Counted from the stretch's first letter, positions 1-6,280 are shown. The stretch is 8,255 nt of DNA from Thermomicrobiales bacterium (GCA_030447145.1 JAUJLY010000109.1:1-8255), one strand, 5' to 3'. Notes: generated from the letters alone by a model not told the origin. Numbers and translations are program-made.

Positions 1-124
1 CCTCGCCGGCGCCGCGGAAGCGGACATCAGCGACCCGAACACCCGTTTCGAAGGGTGGCTGCCGCAGTCGCAGGAAGCCGCCCAGGACGCCAACGCCGGT
101 ATCTGGGGGACCTGCGGCGAGTAA
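1..124 (+). CDS. C-terminal end of a nuclease-like (SNase-fold) protein, partial
   Basis: An open frame enters from the left edge (first whole codon at base 2) and ends at TAA 122-124, giving about 40 residues. The tail reads ...RFEGWLPQSQEAAQDANAGIWGTCGE, an Ala/Gln-rich amphipathic helix followed by a Gly-Ile-Trp-Gly-x-Cys ending. This helix plus G-[LI]-W-G pattern is typical of the last helix of staphylococcal-nuclease-fold (thermonuclease-like) proteins. The active-site part lies outside the window, so the nuclease assignment rests only on this tail. A strong hairpin starts 27 bases after the stop, which supports this being a true gene end. Confidence 0.5.
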   Translation, partial: LAGAAEADISDPNTRFEGWLPQSQEAAQDANAGIWGTCGE

Positions 125-151
125 CGCCAGCGGACCACAATAAGCTGTGAT

Positions 152-191
152 GACGACCCCTGACCGGTGCATACGCCAGTCAGGGGTCGTC
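152..191 (+). terminator. Hairpin terminator after the nuclease-like gene
   Basis: A perfect 13-bp inverted repeat, GACGACCCCTGAC at 152-164 and its complement at 179-191, encloses a 14-base loop that can pair a little further (GG/CC). It is followed by CTTTCC rather than a long T-run, so it may be a weak rho-independent terminator. The position just after a stop codon and before the next promoter fits that role. Confidence 0.65.
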
Positions 192-211
192 CTTTCCAAG
201 GGGCCGTAGCC

Positions 212-240
212 TTGGCGCCACCCGTTGCGCGGGGTAGGAT
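212..240 (+). promoter_or_regulatory. Sigma70-like promoter for the PRPP synthetase gene
   Basis: TTGGCG at 212-217 (4 of 6 to TTGACA) and TAGGAT at 235-240 (4 of 6 to TATAAT) are separated by 17 bases, the optimal spacing. Transcription would begin near 247, leaving a leader of about 70 bases before the ATG at 318. A 6-bp inverted repeat, CCAAGG 196-201 and CCTTGG 210-215, overlaps the -35 element and could be an operator, though it is short. Confidence 0.45.
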
Positions 241-317
241 CACAAGAGAACAGCAGAGGCGCGGTCCTCCATGCGGCCGTCTCCCTTTTCAACCTCGCCA
301 GAAGGACGCACCGGCCA

Positions 318-1265
318 ATGCGTGACATCGCTATCTTTTCCGCTTCTGCTCATCCCGAGCTCGCCCAGGAAATTTGCGAAACGCTCGGCAAACCGCTCTA
401 CGAGGCAGAGATCAGCCGCTTCAGCAACGACTGCCTGCAGGCGCAACTCCACGCCAACTGCCGGGAGCAGGATGTCTTCCTGATCCAACCCCTGGTGCCA
501 CCCGTGCAGGAACACCTGATGGAGCTGCTCCTGATGGCGGATGCCGCCCGCGGCGCGTCTGCGGCCCGCATTACCGTCGTCATCCCCCACTACGCATATG
601 CCCGCTCCGACAAAAAGGATGCGCCACGCATCTCCATTGGAGGTCGCCTCGTGGCGGACCTGCTTGTGACCGCCGGCGCCGATCGTGTCCTGACCATGGC
701 GCTCCATGCGCCCCAGGTACACGGTTTCTTCAGCGTCCCGGTGGACCACCTGAACGCGCTCAACGTGATCGCCGAGCATTTCCAGCCACGCGATCTCTCC
801 AACACAGTCGTCGTCTCGCCGGACCTCGGCAATGCTAAATCCGCCACACAGTTCGCCCGTCTGCTGGGCCTGCCCGTGGCGGCCGGCAGCAAGCGCCGGC
901 TGGCAGACGACAAGGTGGTCATCGACGCGATTGTGGGAGATGTCGATGGCAAGGACATCGTCGTCCTCGACGACGAGATCGCGACAGGCGGCTCCATGCT
1001 GGAGCTTATCGACCGCCTGGATAGCCGGAACGTGGGGCACATCTCGATCGCCTGTACCCATGGCATCTTCTCCGGCAAGGCAATCGAGCGATTTTCCAAC
1101 ACCAGCCGGATCGATGAGATCGTGACGACCAATACCGTGCCGATCCCACCGGAGAAGCGACTGCCGAACATGACAGTGCTCTCCATCGCTCCCCTCCTGG
1201 CGCAGGCAATCCACAACATCCACGAGGGTGAATCCGTCAGCCAGTTGTTCGTGCACACCTTGTAG
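318..1265 (+). CDS. prs: Ribose-phosphate pyrophosphokinase (PRPP synthetase) paralogue
   Basis: Predicted cytoplasmic enzyme transferring pyrophosphate from ATP to ribose 5-phosphate to give PRPP for nucleotide, His and Trp synthesis. From ATG 318 it has 315 residues, the usual class I length. AGAAGGA at 300-306 is a well-placed ribosome site, so this start is preferred to an in-frame TTG at 225. Visible family signatures are the ATP-binding YARSDKKDAPR (about 94-104), LVADLLVTAGADRV (111-124), HAPQVHGFF with the conserved His130, PVDHL (141-145), SPDLG (167-171), the flexible-loop KRR (192-194) and the PRPP loop LDDEIATGGS (217-226). Two deviations stand out. The usual T-x-D-L-H before the catalytic His is T-M-A-L-H (Ala128), and the N-terminal F-S-D-G-E region reads FSND. 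It is therefore probably a divergent paralogue, active or regulatory. The family call is secure; activity is not. The gene stands alone between a terminator and a repeat-rich gap. Confidence 0.88.
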   Translation: MRDIAIFSASAHPELAQEICETLGKPLYEAEISRFSNDCLQAQLHANCREQDVFLIQPLVPPVQEHLMELLLMADAARGASAARITVVIPHYAYARSDKKDAPRISIGGRLVADLLVTAGADRVLTMALHAPQVHGFFSVPVDHLNALNVIAEHFQPRDLSNTVVVSPDLGNAKSATQFARLLGLPVAAGSKRRLADDKVVIDAIVGDVDGKDIVVLDDEIATGGSMLELIDRLDSRNVGHISIACTHGIFSGKAIERFSNTSRIDEIVTTNTVPIPPEKRLPNMTVLSIAPLLAQAIHNIHEGESVSQLFVHTL

Positions 1266-1334
1266 AGACCTGCAACCGTGCGGTTCCCTCCGTGGCATCG
1301 TCCCCGACCCTTTCGCTTCGCGTTGGATTCACGA

Positions 1335-1442
1335 TGGGCGGTCCCAACGGGCCCGAGCGAGAGCAGTCCTCCCCAAAGGCGATTCCGAAGGAATCGAGCG
1401 AAGGGGTTGCTCTCGCTTCTCGGCCCGTGGGCTCACCCGCCT
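1335..1442. repeat. Long imperfect foldback (~108 nt)
   Basis: The two halves are near-complements. CCCAACGGGCCCGAG (1343-1357) pairs with CTCGGCCCGTGGG (1419-1431) with two bulges. CGAGAGCA (1358-1365) pairs with TGCTCTCG (1408-1415). CCCC at 1371-1374 pairs with GGGG around 1403-1406, and the tip is the perfect hairpin GATTCC-GAA-GGAATC (1381-1395). GGGCGG (1336-1341) and CCCGCC (1436-1441) extend the base. The length and nesting look like a mobile or dispersed palindromic element rather than a simple terminator. I recall similar 'CTTCGCTC...GAAT' noncoding repeats in Chloroflexota-type genomes but cannot verify that here. Confidence 0.55.
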
Positions 1443-1485
1443 GCGGCCCCTTGGCTAAGCCCTCAGGGCGGTGGGATCCGGATGA

Positions 1486-1505
1486 GGGGGCTGCTTCCAG
1501 CCCCC
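1486..1505. repeat. 8-bp perfect hairpin with CTTC loop
   Basis: GGGGGCTG (1486-1493) pairs perfectly with CAGCCCCC (1498-1505) around a four-base CTTC loop. It is very stable but has no T-run, so it is either part of the surrounding repeat cluster or a structural element. Confidence 0.5.
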
Positions 1506-1535
1506 CGGTTGCCTGCACCGCTTCGCGCAGGACTC

Positions 1536-1578
1536 ACCCCTTCGACGTTACTCAGGGTCAGAATGACGAAGGGGTTTT
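1536..1578 (+). terminator. Hairpin with T-run inside the repeat cluster
   Basis: ACCCCTTCG (1536-1544) pairs with CGAAGGGGT (1567-1575), a 9-bp stem, and the sequence runs directly into TTTT (1575-1578). The 22-base loop carries a CTCAGGGTCAGAATGA word. It could end transcription from the PRPP synthetase gene 270 bases upstream, or be another copy of a dispersed palindrome. Both readings are compatible. Confidence 0.4.
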
Positions 1579-1846
1579 GGGCCTGCAGGGCGAACAAAGG
1601 GCTCACTGCCGCTTCTTGGCGGCTTAGCTGCTTCGGTCGGGCGTCTGCGAGCCCTGGCTTTTCTCTGAATGACGGGGTGCAAGGGGCGCCGCCGGGAGGC
1701 ATGCGATGGAACGGCTCCAGGCACGACGCCAGGCATCGCCCGGCCAACGTTCGCATGACTCCCGAACTCTGTACACCGTCATACGCCTCATGTAATATGT
1801 ATACATAGGGACTCGGGTCACAACCGGATAATGGGTCTTCAACTGC

Positions 1847-1868
1847 TCACGGGAAGTCCTTCCCGTGA
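1847..1868. repeat. Perfect 9-bp inverted repeat upstream of the large gene
   Basis: TCACGGGAA (1847-1855) and TTCCCGTGA (1860-1868) are exact complements around GTCC. It lies about 127 bases before the ATG at 1995 and downstream of the AT-rich patch at 1791-1806. It could be an operator for a dimeric regulator or a leader hairpin. There is no T-run, so it is not a typical terminator. Confidence 0.4.
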
Positions 1869-1994
1869 ACCGCGCGGCATTCCGTTGCGCCGCTGATGTG
1901 GCGTGCCGGATGACGCGTTTCAGGAACATGTTTCGATCTGTTGGCATCACTCAAGTGGCCAAGGCGATTCGGGCCGCAGGAGGACTTGCTTACC

Positions 1995-4421
1995 ATGAGA
2001 GACGTGTTCAGGTTTATTGCGCACAGGCGGGTTCAACGAGCCGCCGCAACCGATGTTGAACGGAAGATCATTAAAGCCTATGATGATTCAGCTCCACTGA
2101 CTAACCTTCGGATGCAATTGCGTGACAAGCGTGCACAGGGGACCCGGGAGGGCATGAGGGAGGCTGCGGAGCAGTTCCTCTCCTCAGAGCGTTTCGTATC
2201 TTCGCTGGATAACCTGGCAACACCGATCGCGCAGCTCGATACCTGGCTTCTGGACCGCTCGGACAATGCCACACCCAAAGAGGTGAACGACAAAACCAAG
2301 GCCCTCACAGGCAAGGAGCCGGTGCAGCTCGTCGGCACAGCCCAGTACAAGGACGACCGAGTGCGACTGGCACACAGCCTCCTCGCGCTCACCGTGCGGC
2401 CTGATGGCATGGAGCGGTTGCGGTCCGATCTTCTTCGGGGCATGTACGTCTTTGGCTTGCTTGAGCGGCTTGCTACGTTATCATCCAGCAGTCTCGCTTC
2501 TCAATCCCGCGGCCGCAGTAACGGCGGCGACGACAACGATCAGCCACAAGAGACACCGACCGTTCCCGGAGTGGTGTACACCGTATTAACCCGGGGCATC
2601 GTGACGCTTCCCGCCGAGCTCTTTCCGCTTCCTGCCGCGTCGGGGAGTAAGGATCCCGTCATTTCGTTCAACCGTTTATCCAACAGTGAGGTGACCTCCG
2701 AGATTGCAGAGGGTGACCGGCTTCACACACCGGCCGTTGAGCTCGACTCTGTCATCGAGGCAATCGAGGAACTTCGGGACGTGTTTGCCGCACCGGCTCC
2801 AGGCAAGACACATGACAACGGTAGCGGCCCAGTAATGGCAACCACCGCGCCCTGGGCTCTCCCGGCAGAGGCATCCGAGCGTCTGAGTGCAGGCACGAGG
2901 GCCGTCCTTGATCGTATTGGAGGCCCGGCGGCACTGGCCAACTTCCCCGACACGATTGTTTGGCTTGAGCGGGAGAGTGGTGTGCTGGGTGCAGCGGTCA
3001 TCGCGAACGGCCACTCCACGACTCTTGCCCCTCTCAGTGGGCGTTATGTGGATGTAAGCCCGTTTGTCCAATCTGATCAATCGCGGGTGGGCACCCGGCG
3101 ACTTCCGGCCGAGGCTCTCATTCGTGCGCCCGGAGTAGCCGAACTAAAAGTGGTGCGGCAGCGGCTGAAGCGGTACGAGATGGGGGAGATTGCCTACATC
3201 GAGAACGCCCTGAAGGGCGAGATGCGGGAACGGTCACACCGGCGAAAAACGGCTACCGAGACGACGGTCTTTATCGAGACCGAGCGGACAGAGGAGATGG
3301 AGCAGGACCTGCAGAGCACGCAGCGGTTCGAGCTCCAGCGCGAAGCAACCCGCACGGCGCATGAAGACAGCCAACTCGATGCCGGGGTGACCGTGACTGC
3401 GTCGTATGGGCCGACGGTGTCCGTGACGGCAAACCTCGGCTTCGCCACAAACCATTCCAAGGACGAGTCTACGCGCGAGGCGAGCAACTACGCGCGCAAA
3501 ATCACCAAGCGGACCGTTGCCCGGCTGCAGGAGCGCGTGCTTGAGCAGCGGACGATCAGGACGATGAACGAGGTCGAGGAGATCAACAAGCACGGAATCG
3601 ACAACACCGATGGCGGCGGGCATATGGTGGGTGTCTATCGCTGGGTGGACAAGATCTACGAGGCGAGAGTGTTCAGCTACGGAAAACGCTTGCTGCTGGA
3701 GTTTAGCGTCCCCGAGCCAGCTGCATTCTTCCTGCACTCGCTCACCGAGAGTACGGCTCCTGGCACAACGATCGACCGGCCCGAACCGCCGATGGTACCC
3801 GACGAGCAAGGCGACCCTCGTCTCTTGTCTCCGGTAGATGTCACTCCGGCATCCTATCTGGGCTGGGTTCAGCGATACCAGGTGGGAAATGTGAGCCCTC
3901 CGCCCAAGCTCTACGAAACGGCCACGCTGGCTGTCGAGGAACCGGTCGTCGAAATGGAGAAGGACGGCAACAAGGTTCGTCAGCGTCGCACCGTATTCAA
4001 GGCAAACACGCAGTTGAATATCCCTGATGGGTACAAGGCCATCAAGTACGTGATGATCGTAAACGCCGACAATGGCGCGCGCGAACATATGCTGCTGTCA
4101 TGGATTGTGGGAGATTCATCCGACCATGTGGCAGGTAATCCGCAATCGGATCCCGTTACGCATGCCCACTGGTCATTTGGCGTTGCCCATGACCTGGGGG
4201 TTCATGTGCAGGGGTCGCTGCCGGTCGGAATCTACTTCCATGACGTCTGGGGTTTTGCCATCACGCTTGAGGTCGTCTGTGAGCGGACCGAGGAGAAGCT
4301 CATGGCGTGGCAGCTCAAGACGTATGAAGCGATCATGCGCGCGTATTTCGAGCTGAAGGCGCAGTACGACCAGGAGATATCCGCGGCTGCGGTGCGGGCG
4401 GGGGTAGCATTGCCGGATTGA
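1995..4421 (+). CDS. Large protein of unknown function, N-terminal 808 residues (ends at in-frame TGA)
   Basis: I do not recognise a named family. The start is ATG 1995 with AGGAGGA at 1978-1984; an in-frame TTG at 1941 has no ribosome site. There is no signal peptide or hydrophobic membrane helix. The N-terminal region (about 1-160) is helical and charged, followed by a Ser/Gly/Asp/Gln linker (about 163-192) and a mixed region to about 375. Residues 381-460 are extremely charged and probably coiled-coil (LKVVRQRLKRYEMGEIAYIE, then Glu/Arg-rich). Next come a Ser/Thr/Val-alternating stretch, GVTVTASYGPTVSVTANLGF (464-483), resembling an amphipathic beta-hairpin, another charged helix to about 540, and a well-formed block VYRWVDKIYE...YGKRLLLEFSVPEPAAFF (547-579). 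Residues 580-808 look like beta-rich globular sequence. The TGA at codon 809 is followed in the same frame by coherent protein sequence to 4985, so this is probably most of a ~995-residue protein. Function is unassigned; the helix/hairpin/helix plan could suit an assembly or membrane-active protein, but that is inference. Confidence 0.8.
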   Translation: MRDVFRFIAHRRVQRAAATDVERKIIKAYDDSAPLTNLRMQLRDKRAQGTREGMREAAEQFLSSERFVSSLDNLATPIAQLDTWLLDRSDNATPKEVNDKTKALTGKEPVQLVGTAQYKDDRVRLAHSLLALTVRPDGMERLRSDLLRGMYVFGLLERLATLSSSSLASQSRGRSNGGDDNDQPQETPTVPGVVYTVLTRGIVTLPAELFPLPAASGSKDPVISFNRLSNSEVTSEIAEGDRLHTPAVELDSVIEAIEELRDVFAAPAPGKTHDNGSGPVMATTAPWALPAEASERLSAGTRAVLDRIGGPAALANFPDTIVWLERESGVLGAAVIANGHSTTLAPLSGRYVDVSPFVQSDQSRVGTRRLPAEALIRAPGVAELKVVRQRLKRYEMGEIAYIENALKGEMRERSHRRKTATETTVFIETERTEEMEQDLQSTQRFELQREATRTAHEDSQLDAGVTVTASYGPTVSVTANLGFATNHSKDESTREASNYARKITKRTVARLQERVLEQRTIRTMNEVEEINKHGIDNTDGGGHMVGVYRWVDKIYEARVFSYGKRLLLEFSVPEPAAFFLHSLTESTAPGTTIDRPEPPMVPDEQGDPRLLSPVDVTPASYLGWVQRYQVGNVSPPPKLYETATLAVEEPVVEMEKDGNKVRQRRTVFKANTQLNIPDGYKAIKYVMIVNADNGAREHMLLSWIVGDSSDHVAGNPQSDPVTHAHWSFGVAHDLGVHVQGSLPVGIYFHDVWGFAITLEVVCERTEEKLMAWQLKTYEAIMRAYFELKAQYDQEISAAAVRAGVALPD

Positions 4422-4985
4422 ACCGCCCAGCAGAACCGCGCCATCGAGCGGGCCGAGCTGAAGAAGGGATGCGTCACGCTCCTCCGGGGAGGAAACTTCG
4501 AGGAGTTTGACGCGATCACAACCGGCTCCGCAGGATATCCGGAAATTGACATCGAACAGGCCCAGGAAGAGGGAAAAATTATCCAGTTCTTCGAGCAGGC
4601 GTTCGAATGGCCACAGATGACGTACTCCCTCTATCCCTACTTCTGGGGGCGAAAGGATCGGTGGCTGGATACGTCAAAGCTCTCGAATCCAACCGACCCG
4701 ATCTTCGCATCCTTCCTGCAGGCCGGCGCCGCGCGGGTGGTGGTGCCGGTGCGGCCAGGATACGAGATGATGGTGAGCCACTACCTGGCGACCGACCAGG
4801 TGTGGGGAGGCGGGCAGATCCCGCATGTTGGCGACGAGCTGTATATCTCGATCGTGCAGGAGATCCAGGAGCAGCAGGATGCTGCGGGCGGCGGAACCCC
4901 GGAGGACGAGCCGTGGGAAGTCACGTTACCAACAACGCTTGCGATCCTGCAGCAGGATGGAAAGCTACCGGTCCTGTTCAGCTAG
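4422..4985 (+). pseudogene. C-terminal remainder (187 codons) of the large unknown protein, after the in-frame TGA
   Basis: Reading straight on after the TGA in the same frame gives 187 codons with no further stop until TAG 4983-4985. The product is clearly protein-like: NRAIERAELKKGCVTLLRGG, then FFEQAFEW (codons 865-872 of the fused frame), MTYSLYPYFWGRKDRW (875-890), AGAARVVVPVRPG, a Trp-Gly-Gly-Gly stretch and a final PWEVTLPTTLAIL. No start with a ribosome site lies just after the TGA. The first ATG (4617) falls inside the conserved-looking WPQMTYSLYPYFW block, so independent translation from there would cut a domain. The simplest reading is one gene, 1995-4985, split by a single nonsense codon. 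Readthrough or a sequencing error would restore the full protein. Confidence 0.7.
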
Positions 4986-5012
4986 GTCATGCACGATGCA
5001 AGGAGAATCGAG

Positions 5013-5096
5013 GTGAGGAGCCTGTTTCTTGGCATCGGTCCTTTTGCCATGGGCCCGAGCAGCTGCATGCTGACCAGCATTCGCTTCCCGGAATAA
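5013..5096 (+). CDS. Candidate 27-aa mini-ORF
   Basis: A GTG at 5013 lies seven bases after AAGGAG (5000-5005), a good ribosome site, and opens a 27-codon frame ending at TAA 5094-5096. The peptide, starting MRSLFLGIGPFAMGPSS and ending in MLTSIRFPE, is hydrophobic and Gly/Ser-rich with one Cys. An ATG at 5096 overlaps the stop but opens only seven codons. The ribosome site and its place between two same-strand genes favour translation. The short length and lack of a known family leave this uncertain. Confidence 0.3.
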   Translation: MRSLFLGIGPFAMGPSSCMLTSIRFPE

Positions 5097-5140
5097 TGCG
5101 AGTCAGCGTGGTTTGCTAGCGAAAGAGTGGAGATCAGGCT

Positions 5141-5863
5141 ATGCCCGGCTTAGGTGACATCACCGGAACAGTACCTGACGTTACATCGATGGCCTTGGGA
5201 ATCTCCGACGCGATGGCGCCAGACAAAGTCTTTGCCTATAACCTCTGCACGTTTCAAATCGACTTGCGTGCAAAGGAGCAGGACCAACAGCCCGGCAGAT
5301 CAACCGCCTCTATGGCAACGCCTTCTGGCAATTCGGGCGGCGCCTCTGCCGCGACGGCAGCACTCCCTGCGCAAAACGCGTCCGGCATCAAGCTTCAGAC
5401 CAGGCCCGGTCCTGTGATCTTCAGGGTCAACACTGGCACACCTGGTGGGGGAGGCGTTCGGAGCGCGCTGGATGTTGGTATCCATGAGCTGGCAGGTCCT
5501 GAGGCGATCATTGGTGTGGTAGAACTGCGGAAACTTGGCGGCTTTGACAACGGTATCTTCGATACTTTGGCGATTGAAGTCACCGCCCAGGAGCAAACAG
5601 CGATCCCACACAGCGTCCTCCTTGTGATCAAGGGGTTGGTCAATCCTTCAGGTAGAGGCTTCGCTCACTTCGTGGGCGGTGTGCTCGTCCGCGCCGAACG
5701 ACGGGGCGCATCGCGCCCCTCGCTCACGTCTGAGGCCCAGTTCATCACCCAGGCGCCACCACGTGGTGCAGGAGCGGGAATCTTCGGCAAGGTGGTCCAG
5801 ACATCTGCGCATGGAAGCTATTTATCGCTGTGGACATATCGTGCACCGTTGGGCAGTGAATAA
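5141..5863 (+). CDS. 240-aa protein of unknown function
   Basis: ATG 5141 follows GTGGAG (5127-5132) at an eight-base spacing, and the frame closes at TAA 5861-5863. I recognise no family. Residues 1-47 form a short conserved-looking segment (MALGISDAMAPDKVFAYNLC, 17-36). Residues 48-82 are a Gln/Ser/Ala/Gly/Asn low-complexity linker, and 83-240 look like a beta-strand-rich domain (KLQTRPGPVIFRVNTG, then AIIGVVELRKLGG and HSVLLVIKGL), ending SYLSLWTYRAPLGSE. No signal peptide or membrane helix is evident and only one Cys is present. It lies 155 bases after the large unknown gene on the same strand with no clear promoter between, so co-expression is plausible. A structural or adaptor partner of the large protein is a guess, not a finding. 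Confidence 0.7.
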   Translation: MPGLGDITGTVPDVTSMALGISDAMAPDKVFAYNLCTFQIDLRAKEQDQQPGRSTASMATPSGNSGGASAATAALPAQNASGIKLQTRPGPVIFRVNTGTPGGGGVRSALDVGIHELAGPEAIIGVVELRKLGGFDNGIFDTLAIEVTAQEQTAIPHSVLLVIKGLVNPSGRGFAHFVGGVLVRAERRGASRPSLTSEAQFITQAPPRGAGAGIFGKVVQTSAHGSYLSLWTYRAPLGSE

Positions 5864-5877
5864 GCATCAGGAGCAGA

Positions 5878-6048
5878 ATGGCAGGCCAGCCACGGCCGTC
5901 AGGTGCGGCTTTCCTCAGGGTGTCAGCTTTGTACGTCCGAAGGAATGTCGATTCGATGCCGGTCAGTGCATACCCTGATGACAAACCTCTTTCTTCCCTC
6001 TATCCTGTGCCCAATGCGTTGACGGAGCTGAGTACCTTCGGGCACTGA
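5878..6048 (+). CDS. Candidate 56-aa small ORF overlapping the aspS promoter and T-box
   Basis: ATG 5878 lies four bases after AGGAG (5869-5873) and 14 bases after the stop of the 240-aa gene. The frame runs 56 codons (MAGQPRPSGAAFLRVSALYV...) to TGA 6046-6048. Its second half overlaps the promoter at 5978-6006 and the first 36 bases of T-box stem I. The spacing is shorter than ideal and the peptide matches nothing I know. It may be a translationally coupled small protein, or chance openness of GC-rich DNA. Confidence 0.25.
   Translation: MAGQPRPSGAAFLRVSALYVRRNVDSMPVSAYPDDKPLSSLYPVPNALTELSTFGH
5978..6006 (+). promoter_or_regulatory. Promoter of the T-box-controlled aspS gene
   Basis: ATGACA (5978-5983, 5 of 6 to TTGACA) and TATCCT (6001-6006, 4 of 6 to TATAAT) are exactly 17 bases apart. 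The predicted start near 6013 falls at the foot of T-box stem I, which is where a leader RNA should begin. That agreement strengthens both calls. Confidence 0.6.
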
Positions 6049-6280
6049 TCCACAAGCGAGCCACGGACGGTGAAAGCGTGGCGATCACCCTGGAGCGAAG
6101 ACCCTCCCGAGCGCATGGCTGAACGCGACATTATCGCCAGTAGGTCATGCCGGATCGCCCCCGTTACCGGGCTCCAGAAAGCTCGCGATCCCCGGGCTAG
6201 CCGGAGATCCGGCGAATTGCGGTGGCACCACGAGACGCCCCCTCGTCCGCATGGCGGAGGGGGCGTCTGGCATTTTTTCG
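6013..6280 (+). promoter_or_regulatory. T-box riboswitch leader, candidate Asp specifier GAC
   Basis: The leader senses uncharged tRNA and lets transcription pass into aspS. Stem I closes with ATGCG (6014-6018) against CGCAT (6112-6116); GGAG (6024-6027) pairs with CTCC (6104-6107). The specifier-loop S-turn pair is AGTA (6031-6034) opposite GAA (6097-6099), and the next triplet, GAC (6100-6102), is an Asp codon. The upper stem uses TGATC/GATCA (6046-6050, 6083-6087) and CCACG/CGTGG (6061-6065, 6077-6081). A second AGTA (6139-6142) with GAA (6121-6123) fits stem II. GGATCGC/GCGATCC (6152-6158, 6185-6191) forms a further stem. The T-box core is GCGGTGGCACCACGAG (6219-6234). Its TGGC (6223-6226) would pair with a GCCA acceptor end, that is discriminator G73, which tRNA-Asp and tRNA-Asn have. 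A terminator follows. The T-box identity is strong; the exact specifier triplet is inferred from structure and from the gene controlled. Confidence 0.88.
6233..6278 (+). terminator. Intrinsic terminator of the T-box leader
   Basis: AGACGCCCCCTC (6233-6244) pairs perfectly over 12 bp with 6257-6268. The stem is followed by TGGCA and then six T residues (6273-6278). It competes with the antiterminator that includes the 6219-6234 core: uncharged tRNA binding would favour readthrough into aspS. The last T residues lie just before the aspS ribosome site. Confidence 0.85.

Larger units (their letters stand above)
1266..1994. other. Repeat-rich non-coding gap of ~0.73 kb
   Basis: No convincing gene is present. 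Open frames here lack ribosome sites and give low-complexity Pro/Arg/Ser-rich translations. The left two thirds (about 1335-1580) contain three strong foldbacks, listed separately, and a partial second copy of the 'GAATGACG-GGG' word (1668-1676 against 1561-1574). The right part holds an AT-rich patch, TGTAATATGTATACAT at 1791-1806, containing the 10-base palindrome ATGTATACAT, then a 9-bp palindrome (1847-1868), and then the leader of the large gene. The AT patch is the most likely promoter region for that gene, but I see no matching -35 element. Confidence 0.6.

Noticed and set aside
240..1298. Long minus-strand open frame of 352 codons
   Set aside because: It lies antisense to the clearly recognisable PRPP synthetase, shows no family motif and is the expected mirror of a GC-rich gene.
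1278..1808. Plus-strand open frame of 176 codons in the repeat-rich gap
   Set aside because: Pro/Arg/Ser low-complexity translation across several palindromes, with no RBS; it is non-coding repeat sequence.
3234..4088. Minus-strand open frame of 284 codons inside the large unknown gene
   Set aside because: Arg/His-rich composition with no RBS; the plus-strand frame is longer, has a strong RBS and shows patterned protein sequence.
4419..4451. TGA as selenocysteine with the small hairpin CCGC/GCGG (4436-4451) as a bacterial SECIS
   Set aside because: The stem is only 4 bp, there is no recognisable GU apical feature, and nothing suggests a redox site; readthrough or mutation is simpler.
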